A stretch of 5,698 bases of DNA, taken from an uncultured Bacteroidales bacterium. GTDB lineage: Bacteria > Bacteroidota > Bacteroidia > Bacteroidales > Marinilabiliaceae. Below the pieces are notes generated by a model that saw only the letters and a program-made list of their open reading frames with translations, was not told the origin of the DNA and did not search any database. The stretch's first letter is position 1, and each line of letters opens with the position of its first letter. Of the stretch, positions 1 through 5,609 are shown piece after piece. The translations under genes and the position numbers were made by a program. The DNA is taken from NCBI GenBank assembly GCA_937892095.1, contig CALAVC010000079.1, positions 1 through 5,698 of the forward strand. Reading direction: 5' to 3'.

Positions 1-33
1 AACAAAGCCGATAGAGAGTATGGACTTTTTCAT
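1..33 (-). CDS. 5' end of an exported protein (partial, runs off left edge)
   Basis: Only the first 11 codons are inside the window. Read on the minus strand from 33 they give M-K-K-S-I-L-S-I-G-F-V. Two lysines followed by a hydrophobic stretch is the classic beginning of a Sec signal peptide, so the product is probably secreted or a lipoprotein. The start overlaps the stop of the pentapeptide-repeat gene as ATGA (bases 30-33), the usual arrangement for translational coupling. The gene is therefore inferred to be the next member of the minus-strand operon. Nothing can be said about its function. The start is inferred from the overlap and the signal-like translation; with so few codons, chance cannot be excluded. 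Confidence 0.55.
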   Translation of the reverse strand, partial: MKKSILSIGFV

Positions 34-932
34 TTAGCTTCGGATATATTTATTTCGGTGGCGGGTATTAGCCTGTTATCGGATTGTTCACATACAAAAT
101 CCTTGCCTTTTTTTAGACCTGAGTTGCGAGGACTGCGAGCAAGGACATTGTCGGTAAAAATTAGATGGGCTTGAAACTGGGCATCGATGAGGGAGAGTGT
201 GCCTAAAATGAGGCAGTTGGAAATGGTTGTTTGATTGTCGAATGTGGTCTTAGCAAGTTGGAGGTTGTTGAGGAACGTGGCACTTTGAAAGGTGGCACGA
301 GCAAAAAAATGGCAATTGGTGAAGTCGATTTGTGCGGTGCAATATACTTTGCTAAAATCGGCATAGGCGCCAAAACGTGAGTCGGAGAACATTATGATGT
401 CTTCGAAACGAGCATATTGGAATGAGGCATCGGCAGAGAAGATGACACCGACCATGCCGACGCGACGTGCAAAGACAGCACTGACGAAAGATGCGTCGGA
501 GTCGAAATTGGACTTGTTGAAACTGCCACCAGCTCTGAAAAGCGCACCACTGAAATCGGCATTGCCTTTGACGGCACAATTTGAAAGAATAAAGTTGCCG
601 TCGATGACTGTGTTTCGGAATGAGAGTTTGGCTGAAAAAGTGCAGTCGGTAAACGAAAGGGTTCGGAAAACTGTGGCTGGATTGGAGATGACGTTGCCCT
701 CAAAAGTACAATTGGCAAAAGTGATATTTTGCTCAGCGAGGTCGGAGAGTAATAGGTCGCCTTGAATGGTTACACCATCGTAGTTGACTGGCGAGCCTTT
801 GCGTGCTTTTTTTACGATGTCTTCGGCTTTCAGGGTGTTGCTTTTGTCGGTTGCGGAGCTATTGCTGCCACAAGCAGGCGTAATAAAGGCGAAGAGCATT
901 GTAAGCCCAAGAAGAAGGATTTTGTGCATCAT
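30..932 (-). CDS. Pentapeptide-repeat lipoprotein with 11-residue period
   Basis: 300 residues. The N-terminus is a signal peptide (M-M-H-K, then a hydrophobic run) ending in T-P-A-C, with Cys21 as the likely lipidation site. The -3 residue is Thr rather than the usual Leu/Val/Ile, so the lipobox is imperfect. Residues about 22-50 are a hydrophilic linker. From about 72 to 259 a large hydrophobic residue, mostly Phe, recurs at alternating +5/+6 spacing (for example F127, F132, F138, F143, F149, F154, then F165, F171, F176, F182, F187, F193). This resembles the Pentapeptide_3-type variant (A-x-F-x-x-A-x-F), predicted to fold as a right-handed beta-helix rod. Residues 260-300 are non-repetitive and polar. 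Such proteins usually have no enzymatic role and act as scaffolds or binding surfaces; the partner here is unknown. The start at 932 is preceded by an AAAGG-like sequence 8 bp upstream (941-945), inside the thioesterase gene; an adjacent ATG at 929 is the alternative. The gap to the thioesterase stop is 3 bp. Confidence 0.85.
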   Translation of the reverse strand: MMHKILLLGLTMLFAFITPACGSNSSATDKSNTLKAEDIVKKARKGSPVNYDGVTIQGDLLLSDLAEQNITFANCTFEGNVISNPATVFRTLSFTDCTFSAKLSFRNTVIDGNFILSNCAVKGNADFSGALFRAGGSFNKSNFDSDASFVSAVFARRVGMVGVIFSADASFQYARFEDIIMFSDSRFGAYADFSKVYCTAQIDFTNCHFFARATFQSATFLNNLQLAKTTFDNQTTISNCLILGTLSLIDAQFQAHLIFTDNVLARSPRNSGLKKGKDFVCEQSDNRLIPATEINISEAK

Positions 933-935
933 GGG

Positions 936-1307
936 CTATGCCTTTGGGAGTTTGGACATAAACTTTTCGCGATTGACGACGAAGCGCGTGTGCGTGGCAC
1001 GTCCGATAATGTTGTTGGCATCGGAGGCTTCGATAGAGAAAGACATCTTGCGTCCTTCGACGGCTATGAGGGTGGCGGTAACTTCTATTGTGGCACCTAC
1101 GGCAGAAGGGCGTTCGTGCGTGGTGTTTATTTCGGAACCTACGGTGGTGTCGGCTTCGGACAGAGACGTTGCAGCAAGAGACATAGCGACATTTTCCATC
1201 ATGCTAACGAGGGCTGGCGTGGCAAGGACGAGCAGGTCGCCACTGCCCATTGCTTTGGCTGTTTGACTTTGACTGACGATGAAAGACTTAGTAAGTGATT
1301 GAGACAT
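936..1307 (-). CDS. FlK-like hotdog-fold acyl-CoA thioesterase
   Basis: 123 residues, no signal peptide, predicted cytosolic. The sequence resembles the fluoroacetyl-CoA thioesterase (FlK) family of single-domain hotdog enzymes, which hydrolyse short acyl-CoA esters to acid plus CoA. Shared segments include V-L-A-T-P-A-L-V (27-34), T-V-G-S-E-I (55-60), A-V-E-G-R (82-86), and I-G-x-x-T-H-x-R near 101-108. Thr30, Glu38 and His64 have the same spacing (8 and 26) as the FlK catalytic residues Thr42, Glu50 and His76, as I recall that numbering. Arg108 falls at FlK Arg120. The FlK lid phenylalanines (about 33 and 36) map to Gly21 and Asp24, so fluoroacetyl selectivity is not expected and the natural substrate is unknown. 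It lies 3 bp before the pentapeptide lipoprotein gene and has its own candidate promoter upstream. Related proteins are sometimes annotated simply as thioesterase family or, misleadingly, as dihydrolipoamide acyltransferase. Confidence 0.85.
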   Translation of the reverse strand: MSQSLTKSFIVSQSQTAKAMGSGDLLVLATPALVSMMENVAMSLAATSLSEADTTVGSEINTTHERPSAVGATIEVTATLIAVEGRKMSFSIEASDANNIIGRATHTRFVVNREKFMSKLPKA

Positions 1308-1331
1308 AACTACTATGAATGCTTTGAGGGA

Positions 1332-1364
1332 CTAAATTAAGACAAATTAGCAAAAAAATGCAAA
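1332..1364 (-). promoter_or_regulatory. Candidate Bacteroidetes-type promoter before thioesterase gene
   Basis: On the minus strand a TTTG (1364-1361) is followed after 21 bp by TAATTTAG (1339-1332). This matches the Bacteroidetes sigma-ABfr consensus TTTG / 19-21 bp / TAnnTTTG at all positions except one in the -7 box. It lies in the 63-bp spacer between the 84-residue protein gene and the thioesterase gene, the only real gap in the minus-strand cluster. The -7 box ends 24 bp before the thioesterase ATG, giving a short leader. The region is A/T-rich, so a chance match is possible. Confidence 0.4.
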
Positions 1365-1370
1365 GTGTGT

Positions 1371-1625
1371 TTAATGTTCGGACAGAAGGCTTTCGAGGCT
1401 TTCGACGGCAGACTGCATGTCGGACTCGAAAGAGTCGTGGCACAAGAGGAAGTCGAATCGTCCGCGAGATATGTGGGCGTAGAGGTCGGGGTTGATGTCG
1501 GCGACAAAATTGCCGACAACGTATTCGATGTCGTCGCGTTGCCAAGGGAGGTTGGAGTATTGGAAGACTCTCAACTTTTGATGTAGGAGACAATAGGCAG
1601 TCTCGATGGCGGAACGTGGAATCAT
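1371..1625 (-). CDS. Uncharacterised 84-residue protein
   Basis: 84 residues, no signal peptide or membrane segment, probably cytosolic. I cannot assign a family with certainty; it reads like a small conserved Bacteroidales protein. Visible traits are an aromatic/basic N-terminal half (Y11, H15-Q-K, then F-Q-Y-S-N and W28), an acidic D31-D-I-E-Y segment, a central I-S-R-G-R-F-D-F-L-L (52-61), and an amphipathic acidic C-terminal helix (about 65-84). The start overlaps the stop of the DUF4250-like gene as ATGA (1622-1625), so the two are very likely co-translated. This coupling and the protein-like composition support it as a real gene over the competing frames in the same interval. It ends in TAA at 1371, and a 63-bp spacer follows. 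No function is proposed. Confidence 0.75.
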   Translation of the reverse strand: MIPRSAIETAYCLLHQKLRVFQYSNLPWQRDDIEYVVGNFVADINPDLYAHISRGRFDFLLCHDSFESDMQSAVESLESLLSEH

Positions 1626-1822
1626 TGGTCGAAACCTATGGGACGTATTTGGTTTTGTTGTTCGGAATAGACATAGCCTGCATTGGCAAGTTTATTTGTC
1701 AGGTCGACAAGGTTCTGCTCGAAATAGTTGCAGACGGCTTGCAGATTGTCGAACTCGCCATCGCGAAGGAGCATATTGACTGCAGAAACGAGGATGTTGG
1801 GGTCTTGTGGTAGGTGTTCCAT
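1622..1822 (-). CDS. DUF4250-like small protein
   Basis: 66 residues, no signal peptide. The N-terminus L-P-Q-D-P-N-I-L-V-S-A-V-N-M-L-L-R-D (4-21), the middle F-D-N-L-x-x-V-C (24-31) and the segment L-A-N-A-G-Y-V-Y (44-51) followed by S-E-Q-Q-N-Q-I match what I remember of the DUF4250 family, short proteins of about 60 residues with the pattern L-P-x-D-P-x-x-L-x-S-x-x-N-x-x-L-R-D. The function of that family is unknown; the small helical layout could suit nucleic-acid or protein binding, but nothing here demonstrates it. The gene begins only 9 bp after the stop of the formyl-THF cyclo-ligase gene, with an A-rich leader and no Shine-Dalgarno, and its stop overlaps the next start as ATGA. It is therefore clearly part of that operon. 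Confidence 0.85.
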   Translation of the reverse strand: MEHLPQDPNILVSAVNMLLRDGEFDNLQAVCNYFEQNLVDLTNKLANAGYVYSEQQNQIRPIGFDQ

Positions 1823-1831
1823 TTTTTTGAA

Positions 1832-2413
1832 TTATGCGGAGTGGATTAGTTGCGGACAATAGACACGAGAAACAGGGTAGTCGAATGCATCGATGGGGAT
1901 TGAGGGGACGAGTTGACAATCGAAGCAGACTCCCAACGTGAGTGCAGTGGGCACCTGAGCGAGGAAGTGATCGTAGAAGCCTTTGCCACGTCCGAGACGA
2001 TGTCCGCAAGCGTCGAAAGCGAGACCGGGGACAACAACTATGAGATCGGACGCACAGGAGATGTCGAACGTTGGAGTGTAACGAGGCTCAGCGATGCCGT
2101 ATTGGCTTTCGACGACTATGTCGGAGCGAGAGGTAAAGAGGTGTGGGACTATATCTTGCCCATGCATTACGGGGAGATAGATTTTCTTTTGTGGGCAAGA
2201 GCTTTGCAACGAACTGATTAGCGAGTCAAGAGAGAGTTCGTCGGGCAGGGCCATGTAGAGCATTACAGATGTGCGCGCAGAATGGGCAATGTCGGCAGAG
2301 AGCTGTTGGCAAACGACATTGGACTGCGAGGCTTTGTAGTGGGCTGGCAGGCTGCGTAGGGTCGTACGGACTTGGCTACGTAGAACTTTTTTCTGATTAG
2401 AAATGCTACACAT
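1832..2413 (-). CDS. 5-formyltetrahydrofolate cyclo-ligase (MTHFS)
   Basis: 193 residues, cytosolic and close to the usual 180-200 for the family. The enzyme converts 5-formyl-THF plus ATP to 5,10-methenyl-THF, ADP and phosphate, returning the storage/inhibitory folate to the one-carbon pool. Visible hallmarks are the basic N-terminal segment K8-K9-x-x-R12 typical of the nucleotide-binding N-terminus, the Y-M-A-L-P-D-E-L substrate-loop motif (53-60), Y-G-I-A-E-P (105-110), and the diagnostic signature around 128-148, V-P-G-L-A-F-D followed by G-H-R-L-G-R-G-K-G-F-Y-D. Near the C-terminus a V-P-x-x-P-x-D-x-F-D segment is also typical. The ATG at 2413 is the only sensible start; the next in-frame Met is at residue 51. 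It is the first visible gene of the minus-strand cluster and is divergent from the beta-galactosidase gene. Bacterial orthologues are called fau or ygfA; no symbol is assigned here. Confidence 0.95.
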   Translation of the reverse strand: MCSISNQKKVLRSQVRTTLRSLPAHYKASQSNVVCQQLSADIAHSARTSVMLYMALPDELSLDSLISSLQSSCPQKKIYLPVMHGQDIVPHLFTSRSDIVVESQYGIAEPRYTPTFDISCASDLIVVVPGLAFDACGHRLGRGKGFYDHFLAQVPTALTLGVCFDCQLVPSIPIDAFDYPVSRVYCPQLIHSA

Positions 2414-2456
2414 CGGGGTGCGAAATTAATAGTTTGAGAGAAAATAAACCTTGTTT

Positions 2457-2490
2457 TGACAGACAAAAAGGCTTAATTGCCTTATTGTCA
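2457..2490. promoter_or_regulatory. Nested inverted repeat, possible operator
   Basis: Outer arms are TGACA (2457-2461) and TGTCA (2486-2490). Inner arms are AAGGC (2468-2472) and GCCTT (2479-2483) around TTAATT. The inner and outer centres differ by about 2 bp, so this is not one perfect palindrome. It lies in the 109-bp region between two divergent genes, 33-66 bp before the beta-galactosidase start. It could be a regulator binding site. Read on the minus strand, the inner stem followed by TTTTTG also resembles a weak terminator, though there is no minus-strand gene upstream for it to end. Confidence 0.35.
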
Positions 2491-2491
2491 T

Positions 2492-2499
2492 TAAATTAG
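2492..2499 (+). promoter_or_regulatory. Candidate -7 element of beta-galactosidase gene
   Basis: TAAATTAG matches the Bacteroidetes -7 consensus TAnnTTTG at five of six fixed positions. It ends 23 bp before the ATG, almost the same distance as the candidate -7 box before the thioesterase gene. No TTTG occurs 19-21 bp upstream; the inner inverted-repeat arm occupies that place. A TTGACA at 2456-2461 has no good -10 at 16-18 bp. This is weak evidence on its own. Confidence 0.25.
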
Positions 2500-2522
2500 C
2501 GATAGGAAATAAAAATACATTT

Positions 2523-5500
2523 ATGAAGAAACGATTGCTAATTGCATCCATTTGTATGGTAAGCCTTGTGGCGTGCAAAGAAGAAAAGACAACATTGCCA
2601 GCATATTTGGACCCAGAAGTTAATGCTATTAACCGACTGCCTATGCATGCGAGCTATGTGGTGTGTGGTAGCTTGGACGAAGCGAAGAATTATTATATGG
2701 GCGACAGGCATAGACCTTCGGCTAACTATGTGGAATTGGACGGGAAATGGAACTTTAGGTTTATGGAAAATGACGTGCCACAGGAAGAGAAGTTTTGGGA
2801 GAAGAGCTACGACGACGGCGAATGGGATAAGATAGATGTGCCGGGCATGTGGGAGCTCCATGGCTATGGCGAACCTGTGTATGTAAATATTGGCTATGCA
2901 TGGCGAGGGCATCATGAGACACGTCAGCCTTCTATTCCGACGAAAGAGAATTACGTGGGCTGGTATAGGCGAGCGATTGAAATTCCGAACGATTGGAATG
3001 GTAACGAGATTAGACTGCATATTGGAGCAGTAAGTTCGTGCGTAAGTGTGTGGGTTAATGGGAATTTTGTTGGCTACGGAGAAGACAGTCATTTGGAGCA
3101 GGAGTTTGACGTGACAGAATATGTACAGATGGGGCGTAATATTGTGGCAATGGAAGTGAGGCGTTGGTGCGACGGAACGTATTTGGAGGACCAAGATTAC
3201 TTTAGGCTTACGGGAATACACAGGAGTGTGTATTTGGAGAGGCGCGAAAGGGTGCACGTGGAAGACATGCACATTAGGACACGGATTAGCGACATGATGC
3301 CCGACGGTGAGGTGGATATTGACTTTGGCGTGGTGAACGACGGCGTGGGTATGAGTGGATATATTTATGACGCAGAAGGGAATGAGGTGTGGCACGACAC
3401 GATAGAGGGCAATAGTGCGACTGCTATTGTGCGCAACGTGAAGAAATGGACAGCAGAGACTCCGTACTTGTATACATTGGTAGTGGGTTGTGGAAATGAG
3501 TATATACCGCAACGAATTGGGTTTAGGCAAGTGAAAATAGTCAATGGTCAGCTATTGGTGAATGGCGAGGCTGTGTTGATAAAGGGTGTCAACCGACATG
3601 AGATGGACCCTGACAAGGGATACGTGATGAGCCAAGAGCGGATGAGGGAAGACATAAAATTGATGAAGCGAATGAACATAAATGCTGTTCGGACGAGTCA
3701 TTATCCGAACTGTGCAGAGTGGTATGACTTGTGCGATGAGTATGGGCTATATATGGTGGCAGAAGCGAATATTGAGAGCCATGGCGCGAGAGATTTGCGA
3801 CTGAATCTGCCAGACGACCCGACATATATGGAAGCACATAAGGAACGCAACGTGCGCAACGTGACGCGTAATTATAATCACCCATCGGTCATTGTGTGGT
3901 CGCTTGGCAACGAGGCTGGAATGGGAGAGAGTTTTAAAGTGGCGTATAAGATGGTAAAAGAGCTTGACCAGACTCGCCCAGTGCAATATGAGCAAACGAT
4001 ATTTGACACAACGTACACTGACATTATGTGTCCGATGTATTGGGACTACGAGCGTTGTGAGAAATATTGCCAGACGACAGACATGCGTCCACTGATACAA
4101 TGTGAGTATGCACATGCGATGGGCAATTCGCTTGGAGGCATGAGTAAGTATTGGAAGATGATACGTCGTGAGCCCAAGTATCAGGGTGGGTTTATTTGGG
4201 ATTTTGTGGACCAAGGATTGAGGCGTAAGGACTCGAAAAGTGGTAAAACATATTATGCGTATGGCGGCGACTATAATGAACATGACGCATCGGACAATAA
4301 TTTTTGTGTGAATGGGTTGGTGAACCCAGATAGGAAACTGAATCCACATGCACACGAAGCCGTCTATCAGTATCAGAACATTTGGGCATCGAATATTGAC
4401 GCACAGAATGGACTTGTAGACATATACAACGAAAACTTTTTTGTTGACCTGAGTGATATTTACGCACGTTGGGAAGTGGTGGCTAATGGTTGTAAAACAC
4501 CTTTACGCGGAGAGGTTAAAAACTTAGACGTGGCTCCACAAGGACACAAGAAAATTAACTTGGGATATAAGAAAAGACAGATTGAGGCGATAAACGGAGA
4601 GAAGTATTTGAACATTACATTTCATAGGTCGAAGGCAACGTCGTTTGACAGTGTGGGGAGCGTTGTTGCCCGTGCACAATTGCCATTGGGTGGGAAGTTT
4701 TCGGTGGCGAATAGAGACGTGAAAGCGGCAGACAACTTGACAATTGAAAAAAATGATAGTGTTGTAAAGATTGGCAACGACATTGTCTGCATAGCGCTAA
4801 CGAATGGCTTGATAACATCGTATGTGTATGAGGGTCGGGACATGATATACGAGAACATGCCAATGAAGCCGAATTTTTATAGGGCTCCGACAGACAATGA
4901 TTTTGGTGCCAGACTACAGAAACGCATTGGCGCATGGCGATGCCCCACAATTACGTGTCAGAAGGTCGAGACGGACAGCGAAAAAGGACGAGTGATTGTG
5001 CGGAGCGAGATGAGCGTTGGCGACACATTGGGCACACTGACGGCGGAATATACGCTATATGGCGACGGGAGGCTGCACGTAAGAGAGAGCATGAAGTCGG
5101 ATACGGCACTAATGATTTTTAGATATGGGATGCGAATGAGACTATGCAACAAATTTAACAGGGTAAGCTATTACGGACGAGGTCCGATAGAGAATTATGC
5201 AGACCGTAAAGAGAGTGCTTTTGTGGGGTATTATACGCAAAGCGTTGACGAGCTATTTTATCCATATATACGCCCACAAGAGAACGGCAACCATACTGAC
5301 GTGCGCTATTGGACGTTGCATGGAGAGATGGGCATAGACCTAAATGTGTTGGCTGACGAAGAATTGCTATCGGTAAGCACACTGCGCTATTCGCAAGAAA
5401 CACTTGACGACGGCGAAGAGAAACATCAGCGCCATTCGGAATTGATTGAGCAAGACCCGTACGTCAGCCTCTGTGTGGACAAAAAGCAGATGGGACTGGG

Positions 5501-5609
5501 CTGCGTAAATAGTTGGGGTGCAACGGCAGAAAAAGAGCACCTCGTGCAGACTGGCGATCTGAGCTATGGTTTTTGGCTTGTGCCGTCGAAGTCGGCTGAG
5601 GCGAAATAA
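2523..5609 (+). CDS. Exported GH2 beta-galactosidase (LacZ-type lipoprotein)
   Basis: 1028 residues, the size of E. coli LacZ (1024). It hydrolyses terminal beta-D-galactosides with retention. Residues 1-18 are a lipoprotein signal peptide ending L-V-A-C (Cys18). The following K-E-E-K resembles a Bacteroidetes lipoprotein export signal, so a cell-surface location is likely. Approximate domains: GH2 sugar-binding jelly roll 40-240, Ig-like 241-345, TIM barrel 346-635, second Ig-like (DUF4981-type) 640-735, Bgal small chain 754-1025. LacZ residues map as follows: acid/base Glu464 in S-L-G-N-E-A-G (E. coli 461), nucleophile Glu528 in C-E-Y-A-H-A-M-G-N (537), Mg site Glu418/His420, substrate-site Asn122, Asp225, His359, His393, His531, Trp559, Asn597 and Trp998. 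Nothing catalytic is missing. The start at 2523 has an A/T-rich leader with only a distant AGGAAA (2504-2509). It appears monocistronic here, with no SusCD pair in view. Lactose, galactans or galactosylated host glycans are all possible substrates. Confidence 0.96.
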   Translation: MKKRLLIASICMVSLVACKEEKTTLPAYLDPEVNAINRLPMHASYVVCGSLDEAKNYYMGDRHRPSANYVELDGKWNFRFMENDVPQEEKFWEKSYDDGEWDKIDVPGMWELHGYGEPVYVNIGYAWRGHHETRQPSIPTKENYVGWYRRAIEIPNDWNGNEIRLHIGAVSSCVSVWVNGNFVGYGEDSHLEQEFDVTEYVQMGRNIVAMEVRRWCDGTYLEDQDYFRLTGIHRSVYLERRERVHVEDMHIRTRISDMMPDGEVDIDFGVVNDGVGMSGYIYDAEGNEVWHDTIEGNSATAIVRNVKKWTAETPYLYTLVVGCGNEYIPQRIGFRQVKIVNGQLLVNGEAVLIKGVNRHEMDPDKGYVMSQERMREDIKLMKRMNINAVRTSHYPNCAEWYDLCDEYGLYMVAEANIESHGARDLRLNLPDDPTYMEAHKERNVRNVTRNYNHPSVIVWSLGNEAGMGESFKVAYKMVKELDQTRPVQYEQTIFDTTYTDIMCPMYWDYERCEKYCQTTDMRPLIQCEYAHAMGNSLGGMSKYWKMIRREPKYQGGFIWDFVDQGLRRKDSKSGKTYYAYGGDYNEHDASDNNFCVNGLVNPDRKLNPHAHEAVYQYQNIWASNIDAQNGLVDIYNENFFVDLSDIYARWEVVANGCKTPLRGEVKNLDVAPQGHKKINLGYKKRQIEAINGEKYLNITFHRSKATSFDSVGSVVARAQLPLGGKFSVANRDVKAADNLTIEKNDSVVKIGNDIVCIALTNGLITSYVYEGRDMIYENMPMKPNFYRAPTDNDFGARLQKRIGAWRCPTITCQKVETDSEKGRVIVRSEMSVGDTLGTLTAEYTLYGDGRLHVRESMKSDTALMIFRYGMRMRLCNKFNRVSYYGRGPIENYADRKESAFVGYYTQSVDELFYPYIRPQENGNHTDVRYWTLHGEMGIDLNVLADEELLSVSTLRYSQETLDDGEEKHQRHSELIEQDPYVSLCVDKKQMGLGCVNSWGATAEKEHLVQTGDLSYGFWLVPSKSAEAK

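Noticed and set aside
762..1298. 178-residue plus-strand ORF antisense to the thioesterase and lipoprotein genes
   Set aside because: Its translation is low-complexity and Gly/Arg/Phe rich with no family resemblance, and it lies opposite clear coding sequence. It is a frame shadow.
1288..1593. 101-residue minus-strand ORF, Arg/Pro-rich, over the 84-residue gene
   Set aside because: It overlaps the better supported 84-residue frame, which has the ATGA coupling. This one runs into the thioesterase start and has an unnatural Arg/His/Pro composition.
1913..2221. 102-residue plus-strand ORF opposite the MTHFS gene
   Set aside because: It is antisense to the diagnostic MTHFS signature and has no support of its own.
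1..2413. Frequent TCGGA pentamer on the plus strand as a possible uptake or recombination signal
   Set aside because: The occurrences sit within coding sequence and are explained by codon choice and Ser-Asp/Glu pairs. There is no longer conserved context around them.
2421..2428. TAATTTCG on the minus strand as a -7 box for the MTHFS gene
   Set aside because: It ends only 7 bp before the ATG and has no TTTG at 19-21 bp upstream.
2538..3530. 330-residue minus-strand ORF inside the beta-galactosidase gene
   Set aside because: It is exactly antisense to conserved GH2 domains. The His/Pro/Ile-rich translation resembles no protein and follows from few antisense stop codons in this codon usage.
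3747..4355. 202-residue minus-strand ORF inside the TIM-barrel region
   Set aside because: It is antisense to the catalytic residues of the beta-galactosidase, and its composition is not protein-like.
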